From: Brevibacillus sp. DP1.3A
Lineage (GTDB): Bacteria; Bacillota; Bacilli; Brevibacillales; Brevibacillaceae
DNA: 64,000 nt
Assembly (NCBI RefSeq): GCF_013284245.2
Contig: NZ_CP085876.1
Span: 5,900,001 to 5,964,000, forward strand
Direction: 5' to 3'
The translations under genes and the position numbers were made by a program. Shown one piece after another: positions 60,664-64,000 of the stretch. Position 1 is the first letter of the stretch. Each line of letters begins with the position of its first letter. The notes under the pieces are model-generated. The model was given only the letters and a program-made list of their open reading frames with translations, made no database searches and was not told where the DNA came from.

Positions 60664-61707
60664 TTGAAAGAAAACACACCTACCATGAACCAACGAATTG
60701 ATACATTAGATACCGTACGAGGCTTCGCCTTAATGGGCATTCTCCTCGTCAATATCGTGGCATTGCTGTATGCACAAACACCTGTGATCGGAAGTGTGGA
60801 CCACTGGCTGTTCCAGTTTTTCAATTTCTTTGTGGAATCTCGCTTCTTCGTGATCTTTTCCTTCTTGTTTGGGGTGGGCTTCTATATATTCATCAGTCGA
60901 GCAAAAGCAAAAGGGGCCAATAGCACCGTTTTGTTCATTCGGCGTCTGATTGCGCTACTCGCTCTTGGCTTTGTGCATAAAATGTTTCACCCTGGCGAAG
61001 CACTCTTCATCTATGCCATCTTCGGATTCATCTTACTGCCTTTTTATCGATTAAAGGCGCGAACCAATCTGATCATCGGCCTTATTCTTTCAATAGCTGT
61101 CTGTGCTACCGGCTTCAAGGCGCTTTTAGTGCTTCCGTTATTTATTTTGGGACTCGCTGTCGGGCAGTGCGGGGTCTTTCAGGACATTCCGAGATTTTTG
61201 CCAGTGATTAAAAAAGTGCAGGGAGTGACCTTCGTCCTTTCGTTAATCGGCTTGTTTATCCAATACCGACTGACTCCAGCTGATCCAGCAATGGGTGGAG
61301 CGAATCTGGTTGTAGACGATACCATGTCGGAAGAAACCCTACAGCAGTTGATGAACTACACGATTGCCTTAACCTCCACAGGTCTTGTCATGGCTGCCTT
61401 TTACACGACGACCTTGATTCGGCTGCTGCAAAATAAAACCGTCCAGACCATCCTCTCTCCACTGACCAGCTATGGGCGCATGGCTTTGACAAACTACGTC
61501 GGACAAACCGTATTGATCCTTGTGGGAAGCTATTTGTTCGATTGGTTTGGCAATCTCGGCTATCTGCAAACGACACTGATCTGCCTTGGTATCTACGTGG
61601 TGCAAATGGTATTTAGTGTACTCTGGCTGGCTGTCTTCCGCATGGGGCCACTTGAGTGGGTATGGCGATTATTTACGTATTTGAAAATCACACCGCTGCG
61701 GAAATAA
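60664..61707 (+). CDS. DUF418-family membrane protein
   Basis: About 347 aa with eight or more helices. The start RIDTLDTVRGFALMGILLVN and ARLRxxxx-like later RFFVIFSFLFGVGFYIF are typical of the YeiB/DUF418 group. The C-terminal DUF418 region has PLTSYGRMALTNYVGQT and GPLEWVWRLFTY. Role unknown, perhaps acyl transfer or transport. Start ambiguous: TTG 60664 has GGAAG at 8 nt; ATG 60658 is two bases from it. Confidence 0.85.
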   Translation: MKENTPTMNQRIDTLDTVRGFALMGILLVNIVALLYAQTPVIGSVDHWLFQFFNFFVESRFFVIFSFLFGVGFYIFISRAKAKGANSTVLFIRRLIALLALGFVHKMFHPGEALFIYAIFGFILLPFYRLKARTNLIIGLILSIAVCATGFKALLVLPLFILGLAVGQCGVFQDIPRFLPVIKKVQGVTFVLSLIGLFIQYRLTPADPAMGGANLVVDDTMSEETLQQLMNYTIALTSTGLVMAAFYTTTLIRLLQNKTVQTILSPLTSYGRMALTNYVGQTVLILVGSYLFDWFGNLGYLQTTLICLGIYVVQMVFSVLWLAVFRMGPLEWVWRLFTYLKITPLRK

Positions 61708-61713
61708 ACAATC

Positions 61714-61760
61714 AAAGACCCCAGAAAAGCTGCCTGACAGCTGATCCGGGGTCTTTTCTT
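61714..61760. terminator. Bidirectional terminator
   Basis: AAAGACCCC pairs with GGGGTCTTT, with T runs on both strands, between convergent genes. Confidence 0.85.
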
Positions 61761-62778
61761 ATTTTTTCGCCAAGTATTTACGAATATCAAAAGCAACGGC
61801 TGCCACAATGATGAGTCCTTTGATGATGAGCTGCCAGTATGGGTTTACTCCGATAAACGTTAGACCGTAGTTGATGACGCCAAAAATAAGGACACCGGCA
61901 AGCACACCTGGAACGGTACCAATTCCTCCAGACGTCGAGACTCCACCTACCACACAGGCTGCAATGGCGTCCAGCTCGTACATGTTGCCGTAGTTGTTCG
62001 TCGCGCCACCTGTCCGGGCTGCCTCCAGAACACCTCCGAGTCCATACAGGGCACCAGCAATGGCATAGATAATCATGAGGTTGAAAGCGACGTTGATCCC
62101 GGAAACAGTTGCGGCCTGCATGTTGCCTCCGATGGCGTACATGTTTTTACCAAGCCGTGTTTTGTTGAAGATCACCCAGACGATGAACGCAACCATGATC
62201 GCAATGATGACGATATACGGAATCGAATACGGGCCACTCGGACCGATGTACCCTGTCCCAAGATGATTGAAGTCACTGCGTAGTCCAGCGATTGGCTGTG
62301 ATTGATTGGGCTCCATATCAAAATAGATGGAGTTGAACCCGTACACGATGACCATCATGCCCAACGTGGCGATAAAAGGGGGCACACTAAAACGAGACAC
62401 AATAATGCCGTTGATCAGGCCAACTAACAAGCCCGCAGCAATTGCAATGAGAATAGGGATAAGCAACGGCAAATCGGGTAAATCCGGGAAAAACCTCCGC
62501 GGATAGTCTTGGCTTTGCAGCATCGAGGCGGAGATGACAGCCGTCAATCCGACGACTCGCCCCGCTGAAAGATCCGTTCCGCCTGTAATAAGAACAAACG
62601 CAGCACCCAAGGCAATAATGGCTCGAGTTGAGGATTGCATCAAAATATCCCGAAGCGTTGTAATGGAAAGAAAATTGGGATCGTAAATCGCTATTCCCGC
62701 TATCAACAAAACCAGAACGATATAAATGGCATTTTGCGTAACAAAGCCTTGTACCTGTTTAGCAGACAACTGTGACAT
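61759..62778 (-). CDS. mglC: Galactose/methyl-galactoside ABC transporter permease
   Basis: 339 aa with about ten helices, RbsC/MglC type. Signature stretches: ITGGTDLSAGRVVGLTAVI, SVPPFIATLGMMVIVYGFN, NKTRLGKNMYAIGGNMQAA and GNMYELDAIAACVVGGVS. Imports a sugar with the ATPase encoded 18 nt upstream; the binding protein mglB would lie outside the window. Specificity for galactosides is by similarity to MglC. AAAGGAGG precedes the ATG. Confidence 0.85.
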   Translation of the reverse strand: MSQLSAKQVQGFVTQNAIYIVLVLLIAGIAIYDPNFLSITTLRDILMQSSTRAIIALGAAFVLITGGTDLSAGRVVGLTAVISASMLQSQDYPRRFFPDLPDLPLLIPILIAIAAGLLVGLINGIIVSRFSVPPFIATLGMMVIVYGFNSIYFDMEPNQSQPIAGLRSDFNHLGTGYIGPSGPYSIPYIVIIAIMVAFIVWVIFNKTRLGKNMYAIGGNMQAATVSGINVAFNLMIIYAIAGALYGLGGVLEAARTGGATNNYGNMYELDAIAACVVGGVSTSGGIGTVPGVLAGVLIFGVINYGLTFIGVNPYWQLIIKGLIIVAAVAFDIRKYLAKK

Positions 62779-62796
62779 GCCTGTTCCCCTCCTTTC

Positions 62797-64000
62797 TCAT
62801 GCAAGATGTTTGGTAGCCAGCCGCATGATCTCTTCTTCGGTTGCCGCTGGGCCTGACAAAAAACCGGAGAGCCTACCCTCGCACATGACCATGATCCGAT
62901 CTGACATTCCAAGCAACTCCGGCATTTCCGAGGAAATCATGATGATGCCTTTTCCCTGACTCGCCAGCTCCGCGATGATCGTATAGATTTCGTATTTGGC
63001 GCCGACATCGACCCCACGCGTAGGTTCGTCCAGCAATAAAATATCCGGATCAGTCAAAAGCCACCGCGCCAGCAGAACCTTTTGCTGATTGCCTCCTGAC
63101 AGGTTTTTGATCAGTGCTTTCATAGAGGGAGTCTTGACGCGGAGCATCTCGATGCTGCGGCTGACATCGGCTCTACACTTGCGCTCATTGAGGAGCAGAA
63201 AAGGGGTTTGGTAACTGGACAAATTCGCAATGACCGTATTTTCCAAAATCGATAAGACAGGAATGATGCCGGTGACGCGCCGCTCCTCCGTCAAGAGTGC
63301 CATTTTGTACTTCTTCGCATCCTTCGGTGATTTGATCCGTACCTCCTGACCGTTGATCGACACTTTCCCTGCTGACACCGCGCGCAGTCCAAACAATGCC
63401 TCAATTAGTTCTGTTCGTTGTGCGCCCACGAGGCCGCCTATGCCCAAGATTTCTCCTTTGCATAATTCAAACGACACGTGCTGAAATGATTGGGAAAATG
63501 GGGAGGTCAGTCCCTCTACCTTCAAAATCGGTTCCCCCGGCGTATTGGAACGACTCGGGAAACGCTGCGTCAGGTCCCGTCCGACCATTTTGGAGATGAT
63601 CAGGTCTGTCGTCAGCTCAGCTGCCCGCCAGGTTCCAATGAGCTTGCCATCGCGCATGATCGTCACGTCATCCGCAATCCGTAAAATTTCTTCCATCTTG
63701 TGTGAAATATAGATGATGGCGACACCTCTGCTCTTCAGTTCACGGATGATCGCAAATAGCTGCTCCACCTCGTTTCCCGTCAGTGAAGACGTCGGTTCGT
63801 CCATAATGATCACTTTGGATTGGTAGGAGACAGCTTTGGCAATTTCAAGCGACTGTACCTTGGATACAGATAGGTCACGGACAACAGCGTGCGGATCTAG
63901 GTCCATACCCAGATCAGCAAACAGCTTCTCCGTATCCGAAAGCATTCTTTTCTCATCCACAAACGGAAAAGGACCGATTCTTTTGACCGGAAAACGTCCT
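62797..64000 (-). CDS. mglA: Sugar ABC transporter ATP-binding protein (MglA type), N-terminus outside the window
   Basis: At least 401 residues; the open frame continues past the window end, so the first Walker A is not visible. The first nucleotide-binding domain shows RDLSVSKVQSLEIAKAV and IIMDEPTSSL. The second domain has GIGGLVGAQRTELIEALFG, SGGNQQKVLLARWL and DEPTRGVDVGAKYEIY. A tandem ABC protein of the RbsA/MglA class feeding the adjacent MglC permease. The apparent GTG start at 63960 is internal. Confidence 0.88.
   Translation of the reverse strand, partial: GRFPVKRIGPFPFVDEKRMLSDTEKLFADLGMDLDPHAVVRDLSVSKVQSLEIAKAVSYQSKVIIMDEPTSSLTGNEVEQLFAIIRELKSRGVAIIYISHKMEEILRIADDVTIMRDGKLIGTWRAAELTTDLIISKMVGRDLTQRFPSRSNTPGEPILKVEGLTSPFSQSFQHVSFELCKGEILGIGGLVGAQRTELIEALFGLRAVSAGKVSINGQEVRIKSPKDAKKYKMALLTEERRVTGIIPVLSILENTVIANLSSYQTPFLLLNERKCRADVSRSIEMLRVKTPSMKALIKNLSGGNQQKVLLARWLLTDPDILLLDEPTRGVDVGAKYEIYTIIAELASQGKGIIMISSEMPELLGMSDRIMVMCEGRLSGFLSGPAATEEEIMRLATKHLA

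Overview
The window looks like a chromosomal segment of a Brevibacillus-type, endospore-forming Firmicute. No database was searched; this is read from the gene content. A housekeeping block runs pcrA-ligA-camS ... gatCAB-dagK-rlmCD, matching the Bacillus order as remembered. It sits with a CwlJ-type spore cortex hydrolase, a cholesterol-dependent cytolysin, strong AGGAGG ribosome sites and many U-tailed terminators.

Layout. 0-11 kb is ordinary chromosome: nucleoside hydrolase, stand-alone trpB, a phytase-like secreted esterase, a SUKH immunity-type protein, a HEAT-like protein, three glycosyltransferases and a SatP-type acetate transporter. 11.1-13.2 kb is a scrap zone. It holds an orphan Imm53 gene, the 3' end (domains V and VI) of a group II intron, the last domain of an Ig/cadherin-like surface protein and two orphan small genes, and it ends with a diverged second copy of the satP 3' end and terminator. 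cwlJ and a proline-rich partner follow.

14.5-31.4 kb is an accretion of genomic islands at the 3' end of rlmCD (23S rRNA uracil methyltransferase, 31.36-32.81 kb). Three short minus-strand fragments (about 14.5, 20.6 and 24.0 kb) encode peptides like the RlmCD C-terminus (HVE-x-x-x-LL) and look like displaced attachment sites. A large serine recombinase, broken by two frameshifts, abuts the living rlmCD gene tail to tail. The islands carry: (i) the cytolysin plus a peptide locus of a 29-residue Cys-x-Cys peptide, a PqqD-like/M50 membrane protease and a TPR protein; (ii) a 44-residue Phr-like secreted peptide, a secreted protein, a lipoprotein, a SUKH immunity protein and a group II intron 5' scrap; (iii) a low-GC, three-gene defence operon of a HamA-like DUF1837 nuclease, a HamB-like SF2 helicase and a TIR-domain protein, plus excisionase-like genes.

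31.4-64 kb returns to core genome: rlmCD, dagK, glucokinase, natAB, a sigma factor fused to a cysteine-protease-like domain, two tandem YcdB/YcdC-type secreted proteins, gatCAB, psd, a PAS-GGDEF diguanylate cyclase, a TagO-type transferase, rocA with a candidate sigma-54 promoter, camS, a beta-propeller lipoprotein, ligA, pcrA, a VanW protein, a DUF418 membrane protein and mglC/mglA (mglA runs off the window). A noncoding tandem duplication at 47.0-48.05 kb folds into four long hairpins with paired changes between copies, and another long palindrome lies between ligA and pcrA. No tRNA, rRNA, CRISPR array or complete insertion sequence was seen.
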